Assembly: GCA_000469685.2 (NCBI GenBank)
Contig: LS997566.1
Span: 44,875,442 to 44,939,441, forward strand
Direction: 5' to 3'
DNA length: 64,000 nucleotides
Source of the DNA: Haemonchus contortus
Lineage: Eukaryota > Nematoda > Chromadorea > Rhabditida > Trichostrongylidae
Shown here: positions 54,117 through 64,000 of the stretch, piece by piece
How the letters are laid out: the number at the start of each line of letters is the position of its first letter
Position numbering within the stretch: position 1 is the stretch's first letter
Made by a program: the position numbers and the translations under genes
The notes under the pieces: generated by a model
Database searches by the model: none
What the model was told of the DNA's origin: nothing
Seen by the model: only the letters and a program-made list of their open reading frames with translations

Positions 54117-57100
54117 CTACAGTTCGTTTTTCAGGATCCTATCGACTCCTCCTACCGTAGAGTGCTTTATGACGTCGTAGCCGTATTCCCGTAGTTGGTG
54201 CCAGAGGGCTGTTGGCTCTGAAACAAAGACCCTGACTTATTTTTTTTGAACGAGAAAGAAATGTTTCGAGCTGATTGATGGCATTCCCATTCTGTGTGGA
54301 GCTCGGCCACTGTTCAGGTAGATGGACATGATATGCGGAAGGAATATTCAAAAGCATACCGTCATAGAAGCCCTTTTCCATATGAGGTTCAGGTGAGATG
54401 GCCAAATGACGAAGATTGGTTGATTTTCCAACATCTTGCCATGGGGCATGCTGGTTCAATGGAACACTGCAATATAGACACCTTTGCTTCCTATAAATCT
54501 ATTAGTATATTCAAAAACATCTCATGTTTTTTTACACAGCATGAAAGGAGAAATCAGTAGCAGTGCCTTCATCTTGAAGCAAAGAAAAGAGGAAAACCAG
54601 AAAAGGGAAAAAAGAAAACATAATAAACATACAAAAAGAATCAGGAAAAAGCAAAAAAAGGATGGGCCGGGCTGTAGGCAACATGTTTGAGTACTGCTCA
54701 GACTGCAAGTTCTACTCATAAGTTTGAACTGAGAAAAAACAATAAATTTGAAGTTTTGACCCGTTGTTAGCTATGGCATGAAAGCCATCAAAGGCTGAGT
54801 TCAGGAACGTTTTGAGGTACGTTTTTCAAGTTGGGAAGTGGTAGTGCTGATGTAGAGCAGTGCATCGCGAAGAAAACGAAAGAATTCGCCCAGACTTTCA
54901 AAAAGCTTGCTAAAGAAGTGGATATGGAGGTTGTACGAGATCACCACGACGAGAATGGCATGTGGGAGGTGTCGGACGAGATTTCATCTGTTGTGACCGC
55001 GTAAAGAGGTGATTACATTAGGGCCAAGGTGACAAAAACAGCCTTCTACTGTTGTCATGAGTCACGAACAGTTGTTCCCATTTCCAAAATGGAAGTTGGT
55101 GGAACTCGTTCGTTACGGGTGTGGATTCAATCAATTCAACCTCTATGCCTTGATTATGAAAATCCAGGCAGTTTACCGATCTGATCACTCCACCTATGGT
55201 GCACTGTTACGGCACACGATCATCAGAGGGATATTTCTCAGAAATTTTGTCGTGAACAGTGCCTTTCAAAAGGCGAGGGCAAGCGGATTTTCGGTAGGGT
55301 AAAGGATAAATAGCTGAAAAACGCAGGTAAGAGACAGAGCTCTTACGAGACCGAAAATTTGCCCGCAACTAGCCATCCTGAGTCAGGGTGTCCGTCTATT
55401 TGTAGACAATGTAGATTATGGCCTGCCCGACGGAACCCGCTAAAGAAGTGCAATAATGAACCGACGCTTTGTTCGGTCAGGGCGAAAAAAAACCCCAACC
55501 TTTGGGACCATTCGTTGGAGTCCTGTTACTGTTGTGCAGACTTACCCTGTTTTCGCGAAATTTATGAACGATTGTTGAATCACGTCGGCCACTATCTGCT
55601 CGGTTTCATCGATTTCGAACTCGCCCAAAGCAAAAACGTCGAACATATATGGGAACTCATTAACATGCGGAGAACCTGAAGAAAAAAAAGCTTTTTTTTA
55701 TTTTTCTAGAAAATGTTTCCAAGAAAAGGGTAACGTGCTGTACAAGCTGTGGGAAAGATCGGCTTGTCTAAAAACCCCCTATACTTCATTTTTCTGGTCT
55801 CATTCTCGTCCAGCTCCTATTTTAACGATTTTTCGGAAGCCTTTTATCACTTTGGAAACACCGATTCGCATGCTTTCCCGCCTCCATAGCATCATTCTTA
55901 ATCTTCTCTTTCATTTTTCGTCATCATATGAATAACCCAAAATTATCGTGAAGTGTGCCTTTGACACGACTAGTGGAAGTGATAGTCAAGATAATTAAAA
56001 TGTAGCGAAGAAAAAGCAAAAATTGGGACAATTAGAGAAATATAAGCCATAAGCCTCCAAAAAAGAAGTAAAAGTGGGAATGGACGAGAGTGGGACGGCA
56101 AAAGTTGCATGGAAGGGATATTTGGGGCTGTCCGCATGCGCACGCTATTGCATAAACCTCCAGTAAGCTGACATGTTCATGCAAGAAGTGGGTCCCGGTG
56201 CGAATGGTGTAACCTCTAGAGCTTTCACAACGCTTAGGAACTCGGCCAGTCCTGGGTGTCTACGTCGGCTGAGCTGGTTTTAGGGCCCTTATTGGACGCT
56301 GTCTTAGCCTTTTTTTCACTCGATAGCGTACCTTAGGCTATCATTGATGGTTACAGGTTCATCTGAGAGCATATTTCAGGAGGCATTTCTGTAGTAAACT
56401 GTACCTTCAAGCGTGGCAGGGCTCTCAAGCAGTTAGATCCTTCGTAGTGACGCCTCAGTGTTTCAGTTTTGATTGGAGTGAAAAGATGGACAAAGCACAA
56501 AAGACAAAAAAGCAGTTTTTATATGTCACTACAATGTTCTACTTTACTGATGATATATTTGGCAGAGACAGCTAACACAGCAGGTACACCCTGGTGCTAA
56601 TTTATGACGCCGGAAAAAAGGAATACCATTTTGGCAAGGAGCCAGTTTCGTTCCCCTCGGAAATCTGGTATAGAAATGTGTTCACAGTTCACATATACGA
56701 ATTCGAAATGGTGGAGAAACCGAGCGCAATAAAAGAATTGCGTGGATAACTGGATTCTTTCTAGGATCCTCAAGCAGTGAGAGCATATTTCTTACAATCA
56801 GACGTTGTTTTACACATCTTCTTCAGCCTAGAAATAACTTCTTTAAGACTCGAACCTCTTAACCTCTTCGGTATGTTATCAGACCATATTGCTTTGTTGT
56901 AGTGATTGAACGAATAGGCAAAAAGGTTCCATCCCTCCTCACGACGTGCCAAAATGCCATCTACGGCAGCCACATTGAACAAGACATCGCTGAGAAACTG
57001 AATCCAGGTCAAAGATGTCTTGGGAGAGAAATTTTGAAAGAGTAAACTGCAGTGCTCAAAATTGGTTATGCCGCCCACCTCTGTGTATCTGTCAAGATAG

Positions 57101-60100
57101 AAATCATATGCGTCTTCCTCGCCTCTGTCGACATAGTATGCGACAAGTTTGTCAATCACCTCATCCGTTTTGCTCTTGAAGAACTCGTGTGGAATAAGTT
57201 TCTGTAAATGTGGCCAGTAGGACCTTCTGCCCTCAATAACCGACGAATAACATCCATCAGACAGGGTCAACGGGATATATTTCATTTACACGAAGATCAA
57301 GACATTTTGAACTTCACAACAGATAGTGGGCAATAATAACCACATCATATGGGAGACGGGCGTTAGGAATGATTTTGGGTAATCGATTTGCCGCACGCGG
57401 CTGTCGCGGACCACTCAATTGCCGTTATTATAGCTCTAGCGTTCTTCATACAGCTCAATCGATATGCGATCATTATTTTATGCATAATTCTACTATTAGT
57501 ACTTTTGTTCTTGTATTTCTTACCTACTGCTGCATCCTGCTACATTCTTCCGCGCGCGACGCCCGTCTCACCGCGACGCGACCATTTCGTTCCTAACGCA
57601 CCACACCCAATCATATTCACAAAAAGTAAAACTTTCCAATGAAACAATATTTGTAAAATGTGGGATGAGATCGGAAACTCTGGGATCACATTGTAAGTGG
57701 CGATAGGCCTATGTATAACGGTGTAGAAAGGCAGAAACAGATGGCTAGTGGACAGAGACTTATTGGAACCAGACCGGGACGCCTTTGCGTCTCTGCCTAC
57801 AGCTCCTCGCGGAATTGATGGGATTTTTATTCCTACGGGCGAATCTTTGACAGTTGTCTCGTGGAATCAGACTACAATGATCACATTCACCCATTGGACA
57901 TTCTAGGTAATCGGGTCTGGCATCTTCTCTCCGAAGGCGTGTCGAGCTGGCTGCAAGGGAAAGATCTGATTTCCCAACGGAAGGATACGGAAAGTCGCCG
58001 CGGAACTACTGCTGCAGACCGCGGGAATTTGGGGAGAAGTTCTCTTACCCTCCGTAATCAGACCCGCACATCACGTGCTCGAGTCACCATTGAATTACTG
58101 AAACACTGCGCGACACAGTTCCTGCACCTACTGGATTCAATTCTGCCCAAGTCAGGAGTTCGGTGCAAAAGGTAGCAGCGGGAAGGACAGTAGAAAAAGG
58201 TAAACACTACCTTGATAGACGCTACCAGTTTGTCTCTGTTCCATGTCGGGAAATCATCCTCTTTGATCCCGAAGTTAGTGAGGGTTGCATTTCTGCGGGA
58301 TTTTATAGCTGAAAAACCATAACATAGGCAAAACCCCTTGCAATCAAATGGACAGAAACATGAATGTACTCATAAAAGCTGCTTCTTTGTTGGAAACGCC
58401 TATAATCGATGCTTTCGGCGGCGCAGTGGCAGCCATCTCGTCCGGATCTTGTAGGAATTCGCCGTCAATCACAGGACCCCACTTGATGCTATCAAGTCCA
58501 GAGCTTGCGTAGCCATGAAATCTTGATTACTCAAGCTATCCCAGACTACAGAAAATAATCAGTGGACTATAAACTCTGGTAACTCACTGACCACCTTCTC
58601 GGTAGCTTCGTAGATCTCTTCAACGGTTTTATGCTTCATGCAGGTTTTAAGGTCATCAGTGCATTCGAGCACCTTCAATTAGACTTACATTTGAACAGAA
58701 TTTAAAATCAACAGACCAAAAGCTTACCTCAGCTAGTTCCAATGAGTATTTGGGAACATTCGGTCCCAAAGCCCAAGCAACCCACGGAGATCCTGACATT
58801 TCGATTGATCGTGCAATATAATCTGTAATGCTTCTTATTTAAAGGAGTAAACCACCACTCTCAATTTACCTCTGGAAACTGGACTGAGCACAAGTTGGCC
58901 AACACCTGCACCACCTGCGCTCAGTCCCCAAGCGGTGATTCGAGATGGGTCAGCTCCCATATTTTCAGCATTTTCATACACAAACTAAATCATTAAGAAT
59001 ATAATACTACATAGAAACTACTGACTAGTAGGTTGGTAAGCAAGTGACTGCTTTTTTCGATTATTCCGGGCATTTATCTTGATCACTTATTTTTCGAAGT
59101 GGTTTGTTTTTATAGGTCAGGTACCTCCGTGGAAAGGGTCACTTAGATTTCTTAAAAACTACGCATCTACTTAGTTGTCGATCTCACAGATAACAAAAAG
59201 AGATCAGCATCCTTCATGTGAAGGCTGGTCACGCTATATGAAGAGATTCTTTAATGCTAACAATAAAATAATAAAAAACAACCTTGACAGCTTCAGCCAT
59301 GTCGAACAATCCAAGGTTTCCGGGGATTCGGGAATCTCCCGAAGAGAAGAAACCTTAAATTCTATTATGACTTGGGATTTTAGCATTTCAGTAGTGTAGT
59401 AATTCCAACAAAAGAGTGTCAACCAAAAGACTGGAAGCTTTTTGAAAAAAAACAAGATTTTCAGGAATGCGTAGAGAGATAGCGTGAAAAGGGGCTTTAA
59501 TTTGCTCAGCTTAATCTTGGACGTGTGCAAAAAATAAGTCCCTAATAAAGGGAATCCCTTTCAAAACATCTAATTTGAATTCTTCCATCTCCCAACTTAT
59601 GTCTAACAGAAGATTACATCAAAAATCATTTCACCGTCTTACTTCACTTGCAGAACCCTTCAAAGCATTGCTGCCCTCGATACTTGTCCCTGCCTTTGAC
59701 CTTTGAAAAAGTAGCAAAAAATAGAGATAGTTGTCACTGTCATAGCAGGCATAGCCAGCCAGGCCCTGGACAGGACGAGCCGCATTTTGAAGCTTTTTAT
59801 ACGGACCCCTTCAGGAGCTGCTGCGCTATCAGTTCGTCAGCAAGTACAGTGCGAGCTCTACATTCATTGTCACACTTTCACCCATAGAGCATTCGAAGGA
59901 GATTTTGAAGAAAAAGAAAAAAATAGGGTAACCGCCCCCTTTTTTCCACAGCCACGAATTCAAATTCATCTAATAGTCATAACGTACCGTATACACCCAG
60001 GCGATACTGTAGAGTGACTACGATTATGTCATGAGGTATGTAGATGTCCGCGAATCCCTTGTAACCATATAGGCTAGTTGAACCGATTTCGTAGCCACCA

Positions 60101-61136
60101 CCATGAACCCATAGCAGAATGGGGTACCCACCAGCTGGTGCCTGCAGGAACAGCAAGCCAATAAAGTGGGCAAATGTGTCTTATAATGTGCTGCCTAATT
60201 ATATAGATGCGCAAGTTACCTCTTTCCTTGGTCGTATCACATTAAGTGTAAGGCAGTCTTCACTGGGATCTGGCAATACGGCAGATTTACGCTCGTGTGG
60301 ATGACAGGTGGCACCGAACTGAGTTCCATTACGAGCTCCTTCCCATGGCGAGACAGGAACAGGCTTCTGGAAATGTTTCGGTTGGATCAAAACCTGCTAT
60401 CAAATACACTGTCAATAACTACAAGTCAAATTGAGTAGTCTTTTTCACTTGGAAAACTGTCAATCAAAGAGAAGGACCTGTCAAGTTTCAAAGCATAGCC
60501 TCCCAATCATTAAGCGTTGGTACCTGTACGCTCATTGATGCTGCCCTAAGAGGAAACAAGGCTGATAGTTCAACTCTCGATGCATTCCACTCGCAAACCA
60601 GCTGTAGACGAGACTTTTGTTGCCTCATAAGGTTGGCGATTTGTGGGCAAAAATCCAGTCTCGGACGGGACTCGAACCCGTACTTCTAGTGTCCGGGGAC
60701 CGTGCTCTTATCCCTTACACTACCGAGACCCCGCTTGCCCTCGGCTTTCTCACGGTCCCCGGAAAGGACAAGTACGGGTTCGAGTCGGAGTTTTGCCCAC
60801 AAATCGCCAACCTTGTGAGACTTTCTCTTCGCGCACTGCGGCGTTAAAACAGCAGTTAACAAAACAGCAAGACAAAACTTTTGTTGCCTTCTTCGGGGAA
60901 TCAGATGAGGCATGGTTCTGGCAGTAGAAGCGCTTACCAGTGGTAATGCCGATGCTAACCTCAAATCTCAGTTCTCCCACAGGTGCAGCGGCGTAAGGTA
61001 TTCCAAGAAACACTTCAGCAATATCTCCGCCTTTAGTCGTATACTCAAAACCTTGAACTCTTCCAGGTTTCAATTCGAGGATCTGTGCGAATGAGGAAAA
61101 CAGTGTGCCGACAAGCAGCAACAGAACGCCTATCAT
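54117..61136 (-). CDS. Carboxylesterase X (type-B/COesterase family), 14 exons, 566 aa
   Basis: Tandem paralogue of Y with the same exon lengths and phases. Exons: 60960-61136, 60220-60366, 59988-60141, 59283-59353, 58870-58984, 58728-58822, 58584-58672, 58370-58521, 58211-58308, 57079-57201, 56856-56997, 55546-55675, 54360-54466, 54117-54217 (1,701 nt). It has a signal peptide, HGGGYEIG, nucleophile Ser205 in GLSAG, acid Glu329 in NKEAAFM, His458 in SPHVNEFPY, and C-terminal KNEL. The exon 7 donor (GTTACC) and exon 8 acceptor (ATCAAG) are weak; the alternative junction possible in Y gives stops here, so either this weaker junction is used or X is damaged at that point. Role as for Y: ester hydrolysis, possibly of dietary or xenobiotic substrates; substrate unknown. 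Confidence 0.85.
54790..55270. mobile_element. MITE family M1 copy in carboxylesterase X intron
   Basis: 'tagagcagtgcatcgcgaag', 'gaattcgcccagactttc', 'cgacgagaatggcatgtgg', then 'gtaccg atctgatcactcc'-like block and end 'gtcgtgaacagtgcctttc' at about 55,249-55,267. Diverged but in family order; between exons 12 and 13. Confidence 0.6.
55760..55967. mobile_element. MITE family M2, right-hand fragment
   Basis: 'ctcattctcgtccagctcc', 'cggaagccttttatcacttt', 'cactttggaaacaccgat', ending 'aattatcgtgaagtgtgcct'. Matches the right half of 6,632-7,303. Between exons 11 and 12 of carboxylesterase X. Confidence 0.65.
55968..56430. mobile_element. MITE-like M1 remnant
   Basis: Worn M1 words ('aaatataagccataagcc', 'gggacggcaaaagttgcatgg', 'aactcggccagtcctgggtg'). 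Boundaries unclear. Confidence 0.4.
57420..57640 (+). repeat. Dispersed repeat with hydrophobic open frame, copy 3
   Basis: 84-codon frame with ILCIILLLVLLFLYFLPTAA, CYILPRAT and VPNAPHP, aligning in frame with 583-760. In the intron between exons 9 and 10 of carboxylesterase X. Confidence 0.45.
60630..60825. repeat. Inverted tRNA-like repeat in carboxylesterase X intron 1
   Basis: 60,630-60,712 ('ggttggcgatttgtgggcaa' ... 'gtccggggaccgtg') is the inverse of 60,751-60,825 ('cacggtccccgga' ... 'ttgcccacaaatcgccaacc'), with a 38-bp centre. The left arm and centre contain a 72-nt tRNA-like fold; the right arm keeps only its T-arm ('tacgggttcgagtc'). It looks like a foldback insertion of a tRNA-derived sequence. 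Confidence 0.65.
60658..60729 (-). tRNA. tRNA-like sequence, probable pseudo-tRNA (72 nt)
   Basis: On the minus strand the 72-nt unit has a perfect 7-bp acceptor stem (GTCTCGG with CCGAGAC), a D-arm GTGT/GCAC, and a perfect T-arm ACGGG-TTCGAGT-CCCGT. The expected 5-bp anticodon stem with 7-nt loop does not form (the region reads GGTCCCCGGACACTAG), so no anticodon is assigned. A tRNA-derived repeat is more likely than a working tRNA gene. Confidence 0.35.
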
Positions 61137-61479
61137 CTGAAATCAGAATTTATCATGGATTACTTCTTTGAAACTGATTGAAAATGAAATCCAAAAGACA
61201 TCAAGTAGATGGCAATAAACTATTTAGGTTGTGCGCATTTTGTGCCCATGTACTTTCATTTCATTTCATTTATAACGCTAAATGAACGTGCTACAGCTGG
61301 TAAATAATGAGAATGAGACCACTGGAGAACACGTTATATGTAGTGAAGAGAAGACTATAAACACAACTGACAGCGATAAAGGAAAGAAAAAAAGAAAAAA
61401 AGAGAAGAGAAGAATCTACCACAATAAACCAATTCTTCGCCTCAGAGTAAGCTCCAGTTCGCGATAGCTCAAAGGTATC

Positions 61480-62340
61480 TAGTCAAGGGCACACTTAACC
61501 ATTAAAATGCTTTCTGAGATCTCCCTATAGCATAAATTCGAGGCTCCCCTTTTTACCATTCCTGCCGTTATAAAGTCGAAAAAACGTCATGGATAGGGCA
61601 CACTAAGGGGCCAGAGGTTGTATCGTGTGAATGCCGCACCCATCGTGGACGAGTTTCAACGGCTTTGTAGAGGCTGCACTATCTCAATAGAATTCCATGT
61701 AGGAAGTTCAAACAACTTTTCATATCCAATAGCGACAGTGAAAGTTACGGACAATTTCGGCTTGATGTAGTCATCTGTTTGAGCAATGGGAGCAAGTTGA
61801 ATCTCGTCCAAACACCCGTTACATGCGATTGAAGTCACGCTGATCTCGTACAGCCTCCGCTACTTTTGAAACCCTTTAAGAAGGCGGTTTTTCTCGCTTT
61901 TATCGCCACCGATGTACTCCTCTATGACAACACTCCCGCTTCTCAACCTAAAAACCCCAAAAGGACACCTCGAAATTATCGTGAACCATGGCTCTCAGAG
62001 AAATAATGGAAGTCACGAAAGGACAAAAATTGTGAAGAAAGTGAGAAAATCGGTGGATTTTAAGAAATAAAAAACTTCAAAAAAGTAGCAAGAAAAGATG
62101 TGTGCGAGATTATGCGATTCTAACCGTCTGGACGCCTCCCACCTAGGTCTTCTATTCGTAGTAGTCTTGACGCTTTATTGTGATTACTGCAGCCATAACA
62201 ATGTCGCCATAATAGGGTCACTTTTGGAAGTACACATTTTCCAAACCTCATTGAGAGTCCTCGTAATGCCAAGGGACTACAGGTTCATTCTAGGAAGTGG
62301 CAGCGGGGGTAGGGGAAATCCCAGAAACTTTTAAACGGAG
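61480..62340. mobile_element. MITE family M1 copies, head to head
   Basis: 61,480-62,000 reads as an inverted M1 ('cgtggacgagtttcaacgg', 'ctcgtacagcctc', 'cttttatcgccaccgatg', end 'aattatcgtgaacc'); a second, plus-oriented worn piece follows to about 62,340 ('aagaaataaaaaacttc', 'tgtgcgagattatgcgatt'). Upstream of carboxylesterase X, absent at the matching place of Y. Confidence 0.5.
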
Positions 62341-62599
62341 CAAGATCACACGAAGATTCTTCTTACTCCAAACCCACGAAGGAAAAGGACCTCAGTGTGA
62401 ACTAGGCTGATCAAGAAATGCATCTCGTTCTTTTCCAAATGGAATCTCACGAGTAAGGCTCCAGAAACCAAGTTTGGACGGTTCCTTTCGATATGGCTGG
62501 TATATACGACTTGGTGTGGAATCGAACTTGCTACTGATGAACGAACGCTTATTCCAACTATTGCGACTGAACAATAGAAAGATAACATTACTAGAATGA

Positions 62600-63010
62600 C
62601 GAAAATCATAATAAATGGAACGTTTCAATGCCATGTTGTCCTAGCGCATTAATGCGAATTTCTCAAAGGTTGAAACTCCGCCTGATAAGCTTCTTATCAA
62701 TGCCAGCCATCGAGAGGGGAACCAGTTTTGCGCCCATCAAAGTTGTCTGTGAAAAGGTTGGTGTGTCATATGTTGGGATCAGATCCTTTGTGGGCCATAT
62801 GGATTGGACGAGCTGTATCGGTCTGAGAATCTTATCGAAAAAAGAAGATTTCACTTTGAGAATGTGGTGCCTCAGAACTATGGACGAGTTCATGGGCGAT
62901 CTTTGGGTGGTCGGAAAGATGCTGTTACACTGCGTTCTGACCAGTGTGCTTTACCTATCACAACAGCACATCGTTAGCTGATCGATATATGGCTTCTTGT
63001 TCAGATATCT
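62600..63010. repeat. Duplicated upstream block, copy near carboxylesterase X
   Basis: Partner of 53,110-53,520. Here a plus frame of 117 codons (62,628-62,981) is open by chance; its counterpart is interrupted and no domain is seen, so it is not called a gene. It lies about 1.5 kb upstream of the X start codon. Confidence 0.6.
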
Positions 63011-63232
63011 TCTCCCTAAGGCGTCGACACCCTCATTTTCATAAACTTGTTTTTTATTGCTTTTGAAGTACATTGAATTAAAAAGCATACGAAGAAAGTT
63101 CAAAAAGATACTCGAAATTTGTCATAACATTATTGGTTACTATTCTCCATCAAAACTTTCGCCTTTGACCTTGGAAGGGATCTCGAAATTACCGTGATAT
63201 ATGTCTCCAAGCAAAATCAAACGACGAAAGTT

Positions 63233-63463
63233 AAAGGCACGGTTCACGATAAGAAAGGTCACTGACTTTCTTTCCTTCAGGAATACTCAGCGCGCCACTG
63301 CCACTCGATCGATGCCACGTTAGACGAGTGTTGAGACAATACAGATTGCTACTATTCGTTCTAGGACCCACACACAATCAGCTGATCGCCAAGTGATGAG
63401 GCGTGTTTTTCTCCCATTCTTTTTCCTCTGTTATTCTTTTTGCTGCCGCGATCCCTTATTTAA
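63233..63463. mobile_element. MITE family M2, interrupted copy
   Basis: Starts TTAA then AGGCACGGTTCACGATAA (63,231 onward) and follows 6,632-7,303 ('gccacgttagacgagtgttg', 'cagattgctactattcgttc', 'cgatcccttatttaa') up to the TTAA at 63,460-63,463, where foreign sequence begins. Confidence 0.8.
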
Positions 63464-64000
63464 CCTGTTGACGACAGCGCGGGACACATATGTCCCGCGC
63501 TCATTTCGCAACTTTTTTTGCGCATGCGTGACCTATTCATATCTTTTTTGTGTTTATGTGATAGATCAAACAGTAACAAAGCTATAAACAGAATGGTCCA
63601 TAGAATGATCAGATATGTTTCATCTTCACAAAGGTTTTCCAAGTCTCACAAAATTTTGGAACAACTTCAAACATCGACACATTTATTGAGATCAATAAGT
63701 GAGTAAAATGAATACATTGAAAGCAAGCTATCGAGTTTAAGTTTCAACAACATCGAGTAGTTCTAGTTCTATGTCAAAAGATAGTCGAGTTGTAAAACAT
63801 CTTCTAAGTTTTCTTCTCTTCCAGCCATTTTTAAGTCTGTACAAGCTTTTGTTAAAGCGGAATGTTTATTATATAAAACACTTTTGTGTTTTTTATTTGA
63901 TTAATTAACTTACTAAGTAGCGATATGTATTAGAAGCAGTTTTCACTCTCAAGCTTCGAAAAGCGGGAGTATGTGTCCCGCGGTCGGTCCGCAAATATTG
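63464..64000. mobile_element. piggyBac-like TTAA insertion, runs off right edge
   Basis: Begins CCTGTTGACGACAGCGCGGG right after TTAA, inside an M2 element whose intact relative at 6.9 kb reads straight through. Close to the end is a hairpin GCGCGGGACA-CATA-TGTCCCGCGC; a matching 'gcgggagtatgtgtcccgc' recurs near 63,962-63,980, possibly the subterminal part of the other end. No transposase frame within the 537 bp visible, so a MITE is likely. Confidence 0.65.

Noticed and set aside
57861..58175. 104-codon plus-strand frame inside esterase X intron region
   Set aside because: No domain or paralogue; the adjacent exon on the other strand is secure, and codon pattern alone is not evidence.
60658..60729. 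Functional tRNA gene
   Set aside because: Acceptor and T stems are perfect, but an anticodon stem-loop cannot be formed, and it is part of an inverted repeat.
62628..62981. 117-codon plus-strand frame as a gene
   Set aside because: The paralogous block 53,110-53,480 is diverged and interrupted in that frame, and no domain, start context or splice signal supports it.

Overview
This is a eukaryotic window, almost certainly from a nematode and most likely a strongylid (hookworm-like) worm; the species is inference. The pointers are many short introns with GT..AG borders, a tandem array of nematode-type seven-transmembrane chemoreceptors of the Sra superfamily (Sra/Srab/Srb/Sre), likely trans-splice acceptors just upstream of start codons, secreted carboxylesterases in tandem, and a dense load of Tc1/mariner, RTE-like, BEL/Pao, TTAA-MITE and tRNA-derived SINE sequences. 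Most long open frames here are not genes. The genes were rebuilt exon by exon from splice sites, reading phase and comparison between paralogues inside the window.

Region 1 (1-30.8 kb) is a tandem segmental array on the minus strand. Three paralogous chemoreceptors, A (exons 1-2 only, cut by the left edge), B (4,958-10,418, 318 aa) and C (19,707-27,670, 319 aa), share identical exon phases, including a 40-nt microexon. Upstream of each receptor lies a decayed set of conserved membrane-protein exons (D1, D2, D3), so the duplicated unit appears to be a gene pair. Introns and spacers are filled with SINEs, TTAA-flanked MITEs, a Tc1-like relic (15,396-16,937), a mariner relic (about 17.05-18.1 kb), an RTE-type reverse transcriptase (21.65-22.87 kb), a 507-bp TA-flanked MITE and a 1.26-kb TA-flanked element.

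Region 2 (30.9-36.9 kb) has a TG microsatellite, a weak two-exon candidate gene, a convincing single-domain dUTPase gene (33,280-34,922, minus, all five motifs) and a broken reverse transcriptase.

Region 3 (37-47.4 kb) is repeat-rich: a decayed BTB-BACK-Kelch gene copy, a decayed LTR-retrotransposon gag with a CCHC knuckle, and a very well preserved non-autonomous BEL/Pao-like LTR element (43,798-47,400) with 751-bp LTRs about 99% identical and a 5-bp target duplication.

Region 4 (47.7-63 kb) carries two head-to-tail, 14-exon carboxylesterase genes on the minus strand (47,734-52,466, 565 aa; 54,117-61,136, 566 aa). Both keep a signal peptide, a Ser-Glu-His triad and a C-terminal KNEL, suggesting ER-retained or secretory-pathway esterases. 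They are products of a block duplication that includes upstream flanking DNA; later SINE insertions distinguish the copies. The window ends in a TTAA MITE interrupted by a piggyBac-like TTAA insertion.

Functionally, the window combines chemosensory receptors, xenobiotic/ester hydrolases and a nucleotide-pool sanitising enzyme; nothing suggests that they work as one pathway.
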